A DNA stretch of 64,000 nucleotides from an uncultured Bacteroidales bacterium (GTDB lineage: Bacteria; Bacteroidota; Bacteroidia; Bacteroidales; Bacteroidaceae), in assembly GCA_902798425.1 (NCBI GenBank), contig CADBWR010000014.1, positions 1 through 64,000 on the forward strand, given 5' to 3'. Shown here piece after piece: positions 7,261-14,621 of this stretch. Position 1 is the stretch's first letter; each line of letters starts with the position of its first letter. Below the pieces are notes generated by a model. It was given only the letters and a program-made list of their open reading frames with translations, was not told the DNA's origin and made no database searches. The position numbers and the translations under genes are program-made.

Positions 7261-8232
7261 TTGTATCAACGTCTGTCCGACGGCCTGCAGCGTATTCTTG
7301 TCAATATGCTGCATGTCGTCGTTAATGGTGTGCCAGGTGGGGCCGAAGTTGCTCTGCTCGCAGTCCGGATAGTGGTTGATGATGTCGATACACGGTATGC
7401 CGGCCTTCTCGTTGACGGGCAGGTGATCGTCCGTCACGCCTCCGCCATCCTTTGCGGGGAAGTAGCTGCCGTAGCCTGCCGCACTGGCGGCCTGCCACAC
7501 CTTCTCCACGATGTTGCGGGCATACTTCATCGAGAAATACTCCTGATAGAAGCGGGCACTCTGTCCGCCCACCATGTCCAGCAGAATGCCGTATTGATAG
7601 CTGTTGGCTATCTGCTTGGGACAGTTGGCAGCCCAGTACTGCGCGCCAAGTGCCCACGAGTCGCCATCGCTGTCGTTCTCCCACTGCGGTGTACCCCAGT
7701 CTTCGGCATCGAAGCATACGAAGTCAACAGCCACGCTGGCGGAGTCGTTCTGCTGCAAGAGACGTGCTATCTCCAGCATCACGGCAACCCCTGAGGCACC
7801 ATCGTTCGCTGCCATCACGGGTTTGTGCCAGTTGGCAGAATCGGGGTCGTTGTCTGCCCATGGTCTGCTGTCCCAGTGCGCACATATCAGGATTCGTGGC
7901 AGTTGGCTTTTGGCTGTTAGCTTCTGGCTTTTGGCAATGATGTTCGTACTCTTCAGGATAGTACCGTCATAGCCTTTCAGGTCTGCCCGCTGCAACTCCA
8001 CGTCACAGCCATACTGGCGGAACTTCTCAGCTATCCACTGACCGCACTCCTTGTGCGCCACACTGTTCATCGTGCGTGGTCCATACTGGCACTGTGCAGC
8101 ACAGAACGCATACGCCGAGTCGGCACAGAACGCAATGCTCACCGCCTTCTGTTCCTCACCCTGACTCTTCTTCGTCGTGCCGCACGCTACTATCAGCATG
8201 CCCATCACCATTCCCAACAATATCTTCTTCAT
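7246..8232 (-). CDS. M28-family lipoprotein (glutaminyl-peptide cyclotransferase-like)
   Basis: 328 residues with a lipoprotein signal (MKKILLGMVMGMLIVACGTT, lipidated Cys17). The zinc-aminopeptidase fold motifs are ICAHWDSRPWADNDPD (about 116-131), ANDGASGVAVMLEIAR, CFDAEDWG, DDHLPVN and TWHTINDDMQHID. This set is typical of the M28 branch that includes bacterial glutaminyl cyclases as well as aminopeptidases, so either activity is possible. It would sit in the periplasm or outer membrane. Residues 100-110 (AKSQKLTAKSQ) are encoded by a copy of the GCTAA/AGCCAA repeat just before the first zinc motif. Its 3' end overlaps the convergent fusion gene by 15 bp. Confidence 0.88.
   Translation of the reverse strand: MKKILLGMVMGMLIVACGTTKKSQGEEQKAVSIAFCADSAYAFCAAQCQYGPRTMNSVAHKECGQWIAEKFRQYGCDVELQRADLKGYDGTILKSTNIIAKSQKLTAKSQLPRILICAHWDSRPWADNDPDSANWHKPVMAANDGASGVAVMLEIARLLQQNDSASVAVDFVCFDAEDWGTPQWENDSDGDSWALGAQYWAANCPKQIANSYQYGILLDMVGGQSARFYQEYFSMKYARNIVEKVWQAASAAGYGSYFPAKDGGGVTDDHLPVNEKAGIPCIDIINHYPDCEQSNFGPTWHTINDDMQHIDKNTLQAVGQTLIQLLFS
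7898..7938. repeat. GCTAA/AGCCAA repeat, in-frame copy in the M28 gene
   Basis: On the coding (minus) strand the words GCCAAAAGCCAGAAGCTAAC and AGCCAAAAGCCAA follow each other and encode AKSQKLTAKSQL. Related peptides are encoded by copies in murF, wbqC and parE. Confidence 0.8.
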
Positions 8233-8256
8233 CTATTACAATGTTTATTTTATCAA

Positions 8257-8438
8257 CCACAGATTTCACAGATTTTTTGGCTGCGAACTACAGGGATTCT
8301 CTCAACCACGAATTTCACTAATTTTTAGCTGCGCACTTCAATCAATGAAATCAGAATAAATCCAACACTGCGGTTATAATCTGTTTAATCTGTGCAATCT
8401 GTGGTCATATATTATTAATCCGTTTAATTCGTGATTTC
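8257..8438. repeat. Inverted and direct CCACAGATT/CCACGAATT repeat block
   Basis: The 211-bp gap between two minus-strand genes is filled by imperfect repeats. Two roughly 35-bp direct copies start TCAACCACAGATTTCACAG (8254) and TCAACCACGAATTTCACTA (8302), both ending in GCTGCG. Further right, AATCTGTGCAATCTGTGG (8387-8404) is the inverse of the first copy with one mismatch, and AATTCGTGATTTC is the inverse of the second. A large stem-loop is therefore possible. I see no coding potential here. Confidence 0.75.
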
Positions 8439-8443
8439 TAAAC

Positions 8444-9067
8444 CTACAGTTGTCCCGCCTCCACCATCAGTACCACACGTTCCGTCAGGCGGTCCACACC
8501 CTCCGGGTCGTACGTCTTTTTCAGCGACGCTCCGAAGGCCCATGCGAAGGCCTGGTAGAACCCCGCCTTGACAGGTCCCAGGAAAGCCTGCACCAGTTCG
8601 TAGCCTGACGAGTTGCTCTCGCGGTATATCAGTTTGATGAGCAGCTTGCCCTGCGAGTATGTCAGCTTCTTCATGCGAGGCTTATACTCCTGCATGACGC
8701 TCTTCTCCACCCTCTTCATGTGTTCCTCGCGGGCCTGCTTGGTAGGCAGTGTCTCCAGAAATGCCGCCGTCTCCATCATGATCATCCGCGCCTCCTTGGC
8801 GATGGGCAGCACCGTCTTCACATTCTTCACCAGTCGCATGTAGGCACCCTGCTGTTTCTTGCTGCTGAACGTCACGGGAGGGAAGACGTAGACGTTGTTC
8901 ATTTCCATATACTGTATGCTGTCGCCGTCTTCCAGCACCTTCCCCACCTTCACGGTAGGTACGAAGGTCGGACTGTCCATGTCCACCTCCTGCCGTTTCT
9001 TGTCCTGTGCCATCAAGCCCAGCGACAACAGCCAACAGCCTACAGCCAATAGCATTTTCTTTTTCAC
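8444..9067 (-). CDS. DUF4294 domain protein, exported
   Basis: About 207 residues. A short hydrophobic signal (MLLAVGCWLLSLGLMAQ) is followed by a basic, helical body (VFPPVTFSSKKQQGAYMRLV, MRLVKNVKTVLPIAKEARMI, LIYRESNSSGYELVQAFLGP). This matches DUF4294, a Bacteroidetes family of unknown function. The GTG at 9067 gives VKKKMLLAVG with a normal basic n-region. However, the -7 box at 9073-9080 is so close that transcription would start at or inside that codon, so the ATG at 9055 may be the real start. The whole hydrophobic core of the signal peptide is encoded by a copy of the AGCCAA/GCTAA repeat (9019-9054). Confidence 0.78.
   Translation of the reverse strand: MKKKMLLAVGCWLLSLGLMAQDKKRQEVDMDSPTFVPTVKVGKVLEDGDSIQYMEMNNVYVFPPVTFSSKKQQGAYMRLVKNVKTVLPIAKEARMIMMETAAFLETLPTKQAREEHMKRVEKSVMQEYKPRMKKLTYSQGKLLIKLIYRESNSSGYELVQAFLGPVKAGFYQAFAWAFGASLKKTYDPEGVDRLTERVVLMVEAGQL
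9019..9054. repeat. AGCCAA-type repeat forming a signal-peptide core
   Basis: The plus strand shows AACAGCCAACAGCCTACAGCC then AATAGC, the tandem words of the window-wide repeat. Read on the minus strand it encodes LLAVGCWLLSLGL, the hydrophobic part of the DUF4294 signal peptide. Confidence 0.7.
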
Positions 9068-9072
9068 GCATG

Positions 9073-9104
9073 CAAAGTTAGTGCAAACCGAGTGAAAAAC
9101 CAAA
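9073..9104 (-). promoter_or_regulatory. sigma-ABfr promoter for the DUF4294 gene
   Basis: Minus strand: TTTG at 9104-9101, a 20-bp spacer, then TAACTTTG at 9080-9073. The predicted start of transcription is within a few bases of the GTG at 9067. Confidence 0.75.
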
Positions 9105-9251
9105 TTTATTTGCAATTTTCCGAACGGGATATTGCGGAGCAACACGCTGCGCCTTCGGGTCAAAGAACTTTCGATGAAGTCAAAGACACGAATAACATAA
9201 CGAAAACCAGAGATAATTTTTCTGCATAACACGTAAAGTGTACACCGAATA

Positions 9252-9283
9252 TTTGCAGAATTGCTGATAATCATGTATCTTTG
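9252..9283 (+). promoter_or_regulatory. sigma-ABfr promoter upstream of the DUF4988 remnant
   Basis: TTTG at 9252-9255, a 20-bp spacer, then TATCTTTG at 9276-9283. This is a full consensus promoter still standing in front of a truncated gene. Confidence 0.75.
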
Positions 9284-9326
9284 CAGGCAGATACATCAAA
9301 CAGCATATTATTTATACAAGGGGCTT

Positions 9327-9629
9327 ATGTCAAGAACAGAAAACGTACAAAACAAGTATCACGGAAGGAATAACAAAAATCTCTCGTCAATGTTTTTCCT
9401 GTGTTGTCTTTTTCTCGTCTGTTGCAATAGTCTCGATGACATTAACAACCGTCTTGACAAGTTAGAAACCAAGATCACTGATTTACAGTCTGCTACGGAC
9501 GCCCTACAAAAAGCATATGCCGACGGCAAGGTGATTAAGAGCGTCTCTCTGGTAACTGCCGCTGGGGAAGAAGCTGATGGATGGCATATTGCAGCCAGAG
9601 CAATTGGCATATTTTCAGGATTATATTAA
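9327..9629 (+). pseudogene. Truncated DUF4988-type lipoprotein (N-terminal remnant)
   Basis: From the ATG at 9327 the frame encodes about 100 residues. A late lipoprotein signal (MFFLCCLFLVCC) is followed by a short coiled coil and linker (LDDINNRLDKLETKITDLQS, ALQKAYADGKVIKSV, AGEEADGWHI). In Bacteroidetes this start introduces large surface proteins with a DUF4988 N-terminus. Here the frame ends soon after WHI. A further coding-like stretch in another frame (AYFQDYINGLESRLYSGTW, about 9607-9663) appears before the convergent CYTH gene. I infer a decayed gene with most of its body deleted. The promoter is intact. Confidence 0.65.
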
Positions 9630-9684
9630 CGGCTTGGAGTCAAGACTATATTCGGGCACATGGCTTTCGTCCAGAGAATATGCG

Positions 9685-10167
9685 TCACTCAGTGTCTTTC
9701 CACAGACGGTAGGGATTGAGACGCAGCTGCGAGTTGTAATAGCGGCGGTCGCCAGTAACCTCTTTCCCAATGAAATGCGGAATCACAGGCTGTTCGTCAG
9801 CCGAAGATAGTTCTACCTCTGCCATGATGAGGCCGGCATTGTCGCCAAAGAATTCATCGACCTCAAAGGTATGTTCACCACTCTTGACGAGCCAGCGGAT
9901 CTTATCAATAATGCCAGGTTCGCAGAGCGTCATCAGCTTCTCGGCATCAGCAAGGGGAATCTCCTGCTCGAACTCGTAGCGAGAAAGGCCGCCATCGAGT
10001 GAGGGACCTTTAATCGTAATGTACGCGCGCGAATCTCTAATACGGATGCGGACGGTACGACCACGCTCACTGCAGATATAGCCTTGGCAGATGTGGCTAT
10101 GAGAAAAAGCCTCGTGCTTGAACGAGTCGTCAAGCACGAGAAACTTACGCTCAATCTCCAGCGCCAT
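9685..10167 (-). CDS. CYTH domain protein (inorganic triphosphatase-like)
   Basis: 160 residues from the ATG at 10167, which gives MALEIERKFLVLDD; EIERKFLV is the CYTH signature. Further motifs are GYICSERGRTVRIRIRDSR, AYITIKGPS, EFEQEIP and FEVDEFFGDNAGLIMAEVEL, which supply the charged residues lining a triphosphate tunnel. Small bacterial CYTH proteins hydrolyse inorganic tripolyphosphate or related compounds; the substrate here is not determinable. Longer in-frame starts exist but cover the preceding small membrane-protein gene. It lies 2 bp behind that gene and is surely co-transcribed with it. Confidence 0.9.
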   Translation of the reverse strand: MALEIERKFLVLDDSFKHEAFSHSHICQGYICSERGRTVRIRIRDSRAYITIKGPSLDGGLSRYEFEQEIPLADAEKLMTLCEPGIIDKIRWLVKSGEHTFEVDEFFGDNAGLIMAEVELSSADEQPVIPHFIGKEVTGDRRYYNSQLRLNPYRLWKDTE

Positions 10168-10169
10168 AT

Positions 10170-10313
10170 TTACGCCATCATTGAGAAGGTCCACACAAGA
10201 TAGATGACGGCAAGGAGGATGAGTCCGCCAAAAATCCATCCGACAATTTTCTTTCCTTTCTCTTCTTGTTTCTTCTGCCAAGCTTCCTTCTTGGCGTTGT
10301 TTTTCTTGCTCAT
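10170..10313 (-). CDS. Small single-pass membrane protein, 47 residues
   Basis: The frame runs from the ATG at 10313 to the TAA at 10170-10172. The sequence is highly charged at first (MSKKNNAKKEAWQKKQEEKG) and then one hydrophobic span (IVGWIFGGLILLAVIYLVW) with a short tail, FSMMA. An N-in topology with a basic cytosolic arm is predicted. The stop is 2 bp before the CYTH start (TAAATATG), so the two are translationally linked. I do not recognise a family. The gene lies between prfB and the CYTH gene, all on the minus strand. Confidence 0.75.
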   Translation of the reverse strand: MSKKNNAKKEAWQKKQEEKGKKIVGWIFGGLILLAVIYLVWTFSMMA

Positions 10314-10345
10314 AATTTTATGGTTTTAATTATTAATGTTTATGA

Positions 10346-11467
10346 CTATTCTTCATGAGAGGATGAGAACTCCATAAGGTATGCCTTGATGAAATCATCG
10401 ATTTTACCATTCATCACACCATCGACATCACTGGTCTGGTAGTTGGTGCGATGGTCTTTGACGCGACGGTCATCGAAGACATAGGATCGTATCTGAGAGC
10501 CCCACTCTATCTTCTTCTTGCCAGCCTCTATCTTGGCTTGTGCCTCCAGGCGTTTCTGCATGGCACGGTCGTAGAGTTGTGAGCGCAGCAGAGCCATGGC
10601 GCGCTCCTTATTCTTAGGTTGGTCGCGTGTCTCCGTATTCTCGATGAGGATTTCTTCCTCCTCGCCCGTATCGGGGTCTGTATACCAGTAGCGTAGGCGG
10701 ACGCCCGACTCCACCTTGTTAACGTTCTGTCCACCGGCACCCGAGCTACGGAAGGTGTCCCACGACAGTTTGGCGGGATCTACGTAGACCTCGATGGTGT
10801 CATCGACCAACGGTGTGACAAAGACAGAGGCGAAGCTCGTCATACGCTTGCCCTGGGCATTGTAGGGACTGACACGCACCAGACGGTGGACACCATTCTC
10901 TGACTTCAGATAGCCATAGGCATAGTCGCCACCTTCTATCTGCATCGTAACAGTTTTGATGCCTGCCTCATCGCCATCCTGCAAGTTGGCAATGCTGACC
11001 TTATAGCCGTGAGCCTCAGCCCAGCGCTGGTACATACGCATCAGCATCTGTGCCCAGTCTTGCGCCTCAGTACCACCAGCACCAGAGTTGATCTTCAACA
11101 CGCATTCCATGGGGTCTTCCTCTTGGCGTAGCATGTTTTTCAGTTCCAGTTTCTCAATGGAGTCAATGGCTTTTGCATAGTTGTCGTCCACCTCCTGCTC
11201 AGTGACCATATCTTCTTTATAAAAGTCAAAAGCCAACTGCAACTCATCAGCAGCAGTGCGTACTTCCTGATAGCCGTCAATCCATTTCTTGATGCCCTTG
11301 ACTTTCTTCATCTGTTCCTCGGCACGTTTCTGGTCTTCCCAAAAATCAGGTGCCTGGGTACGAAGTTCTTCCTCTTCGTACTCCATCTTCTTCTCGTCTA
11401 TCTTCAGGTACTTGTAGAGTGCCTCGGCACGATCAAGTACATCCTTTAACTGATCTTGTGTTATCAT
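10346..11467 (-). CDS. prfB: Peptide chain release factor 2
   Basis: 373 residues, full length for RF2, which ends translation at UGA and UAA codons. The catalytic GGQ motif is present (SSGAGGQNVNKVESG), and NSGAGGTEAQDWAQMLMRMY marks the usual start of domain 2. Two details stand out. The gene is continuous (YKYLKIDEKK) with no in-frame UGA or +1 frameshift site near codon 25, so it lacks the classic autoregulatory frameshift. In the stop-codon recognition tripeptide the usual SPF reads SPY (VRVSPYNAQGKRMTSF). The acyl-CoA ligase gene ends 16 bp upstream on the same strand. Confidence 0.95.
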   Translation of the reverse strand: MITQDQLKDVLDRAEALYKYLKIDEKKMEYEEEELRTQAPDFWEDQKRAEEQMKKVKGIKKWIDGYQEVRTAADELQLAFDFYKEDMVTEQEVDDNYAKAIDSIEKLELKNMLRQEEDPMECVLKINSGAGGTEAQDWAQMLMRMYQRWAEAHGYKVSIANLQDGDEAGIKTVTMQIEGGDYAYGYLKSENGVHRLVRVSPYNAQGKRMTSFASVFVTPLVDDTIEVYVDPAKLSWDTFRSSGAGGQNVNKVESGVRLRYWYTDPDTGEEEEILIENTETRDQPKNKERAMALLRSQLYDRAMQKRLEAQAKIEAGKKKIEWGSQIRSYVFDDRRVKDHRTNYQTSDVDGVMNGKIDDFIKAYLMEFSSSHEE

Positions 11468-11483
11468 ATTATCTTACGGGGAA

Positions 11484-13292
11484 CTACTCGGCGTACATAG
11501 CGTCAATCTGTTCCTTATAGTTTTCGTTGAGCACGCGGCGTTTGATTTTCAAGGTGTTGGTAAGTTCACCCTTTTCCATGCTGAGATGATGAGGCAGCAG
11601 CGTGAAGCGCTTGACCTGCTCATAGTGAGCCAACTGCTGTTGGAGCGTATCAATGCGCTCGTGCATCATCTTAATGATGCGCTGATCGGAACAGAGCTGT
11701 TCGCGACTCTCGAAAACGATACCATGTTCACGGGCATACTCTTCGAGCAGCGGGTAGACAGGCACGATGAGAGCAGACACGAACTTGCGCTGGTCAGCAA
11801 TGATGCATATCTGGTCGATATATTTGTCGACGAGCAGTTTCGACTCAATCATCTGCGGAGCAATATATTTGCCGTTACTTGTCTTGAAGAGGTCCTTGAT
11901 GCGTTCTTTCAAGAACAACTCGCCATCTTTCAGGTAGCCCGCATCGCCGGTACGGAAGTAGCCGTCAGCAGTGAACGACTGTCTGGTGAGGTCTTCACGG
12001 TTGTAGTAGCCCTTGGTTATCGTCGGACCCTTGAGCAGTATCTCGCCCTCGTCGCTGATTTTGACATCAATACCTTCAATGAGCTGACCTACGGAGCCAA
12101 CAGTGTATGGCTCACCCAGATGGTCACACGATACTGTGGCCAGCGACTCTGTCAGACCATAGCCGACAATCATATTCAGTCCTATGGAATGGACAAACTC
12201 TTCAACATAGGCAGACACGGCAGCACCTGCTGTAGGGAAGAAGTGTGCATTCTCCAGACCTAACTCTTTGCGTACCAGCGAGAAGACGGTGCGGTTCAGC
12301 ATCTCATACTCCAGGTGCAGCGTGATAGGCGGTTTCTTACCCTTGCTGAGGTACTCGATATTGTGACGGCGCCCTACAGAGAGCGCATGCTTGAAAAGGC
12401 GACGCTGCATGGCGCTGGCATTGTCAATCTTATCCATAACGCCCATATAGACCTTCTCCCAGAAACGTGGCACAGCCGACATACAGGTGGGATGCGTCTC
12501 GCGCATGGACTGCTGCACCTCCTGTGGATGGGTATTCACAATCATCGTAGCACCCATATAGAGGCAGAGTATAGCCCAGCCACGCTCGAAGATGTGCGTA
12601 TAAGGTAGGAAGTTCATGATGCGGTCTTTCTCGGTGACAGGTACACACTTGCCATTGGCAATTATAGCTGCATGAAACTGTCCATACGTCAAGATAACAC
12701 CCTTGGAATCGCCCGTAGTACCACTGGTGTACAGGATATTAGCGATATCATCATCATTTGCCTGGTCTTGCAATTTCTCGACCTCGGTCTGGCGGGGCAG
12801 ATTTTCGCCCAGTTTCAGGAAATCAGCAAAATAGATGGCATTGGGGTCGTGAGAAGAGATATGCACCAACGGGTCAAAGACGATGATGCGCTCCAGCGTG
12901 GGGCACAGCGAGAAGACGCGGCGTGCCTTGTCGTACTGGTCTTGTTCACCAACAAACAGAAAACGTATCTTGGCGTCGTTGACCATAAACTGTATCTGCT
13001 GTTCAGAGCTGGTGGCGTAAAAGGGTATCGTAACAGCGCGGATGCCCCAGGCACCAAAGTCACACTCGACATATTGCGCCGAATTCTGTGAGAAGATACC
13101 GATGTTTTCCTGCACCTTAACACCCAGGTTCAACAAGGCGTTGCTAACCTGCTTAACGGTTGTCGACACCTGATTCCAACTGAGCGATTTCCATTCCTTA
13201 CCACCGAAATCCTGATAGATCAGCATCTCGCGATCGCCATACTTCTTTGCTTGCTCGTGCACCAGCACAGACATGTGACAATTTGCTTGCAT
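11484..13292 (-). CDS. Long-chain fatty-acid-CoA ligase (AMP-forming)
   Basis: 602 residues of the ANL (adenylate-forming) superfamily. The P-loop is ILYTSGTTGDSKGVILTYG; other motifs are FLPYTHIFERGWAI, VGYGLTESLATVSCDHLG, DGYFRTGDAGYLKDGELFLK and the C-terminal lysine region MEKGELTNTLKIKRR. It activates long-chain fatty acids with ATP and CoA, feeding lipid remodelling or recycling. No signal peptide is seen; these enzymes sit at the inner membrane. The start MQANCHMSVLVHEQAKKYG is preferred because the -7 box lies 26 bp upstream; a downstream Met7 is a less likely alternative. prfB follows 16 bp later and may be co-transcribed. Confidence 0.92.
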   Translation of the reverse strand: MQANCHMSVLVHEQAKKYGDREMLIYQDFGGKEWKSLSWNQVSTTVKQVSNALLNLGVKVQENIGIFSQNSAQYVECDFGAWGIRAVTIPFYATSSEQQIQFMVNDAKIRFLFVGEQDQYDKARRVFSLCPTLERIIVFDPLVHISSHDPNAIYFADFLKLGENLPRQTEVEKLQDQANDDDIANILYTSGTTGDSKGVILTYGQFHAAIIANGKCVPVTEKDRIMNFLPYTHIFERGWAILCLYMGATMIVNTHPQEVQQSMRETHPTCMSAVPRFWEKVYMGVMDKIDNASAMQRRLFKHALSVGRRHNIEYLSKGKKPPITLHLEYEMLNRTVFSLVRKELGLENAHFFPTAGAAVSAYVEEFVHSIGLNMIVGYGLTESLATVSCDHLGEPYTVGSVGQLIEGIDVKISDEGEILLKGPTITKGYYNREDLTRQSFTADGYFRTGDAGYLKDGELFLKERIKDLFKTSNGKYIAPQMIESKLLVDKYIDQICIIADQRKFVSALIVPVYPLLEEYAREHGIVFESREQLCSDQRIIKMMHERIDTLQQQLAHYEQVKRFTLLPHHLSMEKGELTNTLKIKRRVLNENYKEQIDAMYAE

Positions 13293-13317
13293 AACTCTCT
13301 TATTTATTAATTAGGTG

Positions 13318-13325
13318 CAAAGGTA
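13318..13325 (-). promoter_or_regulatory. sigma-ABfr -7 box for the acyl-CoA ligase gene
   Basis: The minus strand reads TACCTTTG, 26 bp before the ATG. The -33 position falls in AT-rich repeat DNA (TTCATAATACATAATCCATA), with no clear TTTG. Confidence 0.6.
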
Positions 13326-13428
13326 CAAAATAATTCATAATACATAATCCATAATTAATAATTATTTTTTAATTTTACACAAATAGATGCCATAGGTAAG
13401 AGGTGAGTGGCATCTTTAGGAATATCTT

Positions 13429-13522
13429 TTAGCTGTATTTACCAAAAATTCTCTAGAGAATTTATCGCGTATACAGCTAATAAGGACAAAATTCTCTAGA
13501 GAATTTTATGCAAGAACAGCTA
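13429..13522. repeat. Phased AGCT / CTCTAGAG palindrome ladder upstream of argE
   Basis: Two palindromes share the core CTCTAGAG: an 18-bp one at 13446-13463 and the 20-bp AAAATTCTCTAGAGAATTTT at 13488-13507. Each is flanked by AGCT words. The centres fall at 13432.5 (AGCT), 13454.5 (CTAG), 13476.5 (AGCT), 13497.5 (CTAG) and 13519.5 (AGCT), which are steps of 22, 22, 21 and 22 bp. The left half, TTAGCTGTAT, 7 bp, 18-bp palindrome, 7 bp, ATACAGCTAA, has exact dyad symmetry over 52 bp in its defined parts. A third copy lies at 38810-38859. Confidence 0.85.
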
Positions 13523-13540
13523 TAATTCATAATTATTTCG

Positions 13541-13548
13541 TATCTTTG
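13541..13548 (+). promoter_or_regulatory. sigma-ABfr -7 box for argE
   Basis: TATCTTTG lies only 8 bp before the argE ATG, so the mRNA would have almost no leader. The last AGCT of the ladder (13518-13521) covers the position expected for the -33 element. Confidence 0.7.
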
Positions 13549-13556
13549 CGTCGATT

Positions 13557-14615
13557 ATGGATATTCAAGCATATACACAAGAGGCCGTTGAGTTGTTAAA
13601 GCAACTCATTAGTACGCCGTCCATCAGTCGCGACGAGACGGCGGCAGCAGACATTTTGGCCGATTTCATCGGCAAATGCGGACTGCCGTGTCAGCGTATC
13701 GGCAGCAATCTGCTGGTATGCGAACAACTGAACACCGAGAAACCTACCATCCTGCTTTGTGCACATATTGATACGGTAAAACCTGTCAGCACCTGGACGC
13801 GCGACCCGTTTACGCCGACCATCGAGGGCGACCGCCTCTACGGATTAGGCAGTAACGACTGTGGTGGCGGATTGGTCAGTCTGCTGCAGGCGTACCGCTG
13901 TCTTCGTGGGAGAGCCACGAAGTACAATCTGGTGTATCTGGCGTCGTGCGAGGAAGAGGTCAGCGGTGCCAACGGTTTCTCTTTGGCATTGCCTCAGCTG
14001 CCAAAGATTGACGTGGCTATCGTCGGCGAACCTACAGGTATGCAGCCGGCCATTGCTGAACGTGGATTGATGGTCATCGATGGTGTGGCCCATGGCAAGA
14101 GTGGCCATGCCGCCCGTAATGAGGGTGTCAATGCCATCTATGAGGCGCTGGACGATTTAGTGTGGTTGCGCGACTACCGTTTTACCAAGGAGAGTGCACT
14201 GCTGGGGGCTACCAAGATGACGGTGACGGTGGTGAATAGTGGTACCCAACATAATGTGGTACCTGACGAGTGCCGCTTTGTCATCGACGTGCGACCCAAT
14301 GAACATTACGAGAATGAGTACCTCTTCGCCTTCCTAAAGAAACACATGAAGAAGTGCGAACTCACTGCCCGTTCCTTCCGTCTGCGCTCCTCGCATATCG
14401 ACGAAGAGCATCCGCTGATACAGCGTTGCAAGGCGATGGGTATGCAGCCTTTTGGCTCTCCAACGCTTAGTGACCAGGCGCTGATGCCGTTCCCTTCGTT
14501 TAAACTGGGACCTGGCGACAGTGCACGTAGCCATAGTGCCGATGAGTACATCGGTATTAGCGAGATTGCGAATGCCATAGAAACGTATGTTCAGCTAATA
14601 GCTGACTGCCAATAG
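13557..14615 (+). CDS. argE: M20-family deacetylase, probably N-acyl-ornithine deacylase
   Basis: 352 residues. The two-zinc M20 fold is shown by LLCAHIDTVKPV (metal His and catalytic Asp), LYGLGSNDCGGGLVSLLQA, the catalytic Glu pair in ASCEEEVSGANG and the metal-site VGEPTG. The dimerisation domain follows (AHGKSGHAARNEGVNAIYEA). Length and motifs fit ArgE, which releases ornithine from N-acetyl- or, in some Bacteroidetes, N-succinyl-ornithine; other M20 amidohydrolases cannot be excluded. The last residues, QLIADCQ, are encoded by a GCTAATAGC-type repeat (14592-14617). The promoter is immediately adjacent and overlain by the CTAG/AGCT ladder. The gene converges with the EnvC-like gene. Confidence 0.85.
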   Translation: MDIQAYTQEAVELLKQLISTPSISRDETAAADILADFIGKCGLPCQRIGSNLLVCEQLNTEKPTILLCAHIDTVKPVSTWTRDPFTPTIEGDRLYGLGSNDCGGGLVSLLQAYRCLRGRATKYNLVYLASCEEEVSGANGFSLALPQLPKIDVAIVGEPTGMQPAIAERGLMVIDGVAHGKSGHAARNEGVNAIYEALDDLVWLRDYRFTKESALLGATKMTVTVVNSGTQHNVVPDECRFVIDVRPNEHYENEYLFAFLKKHMKKCELTARSFRLRSSHIDEEHPLIQRCKAMGMQPFGSPTLSDQALMPFPSFKLGPGDSARSHSADEYIGISEIANAIETYVQLIADCQ

Positions 14616-14617
14616 CA
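14592..14617. repeat. GCTAATAGCTGA/GCCAATAGC repeat at the end of argE
   Basis: The words CAGCTAATAGC and TGCCAATAGC end the argE gene and extend past its stop codon. It is a short copy of the window-wide AGCCAA/GCTAA repeat. Confidence 0.55.
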
Positions 14618-14621
14618 CCAA

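Noticed and set aside
8682..9071. Frameshift at the start of the DUF4294 gene (another frame begins MREKENAIGCRLLAV)
   Set aside because: The main frame has a coherent signal peptide and family core through to the stop, so the alternative frame is a shadow produced by the repeat sequence.
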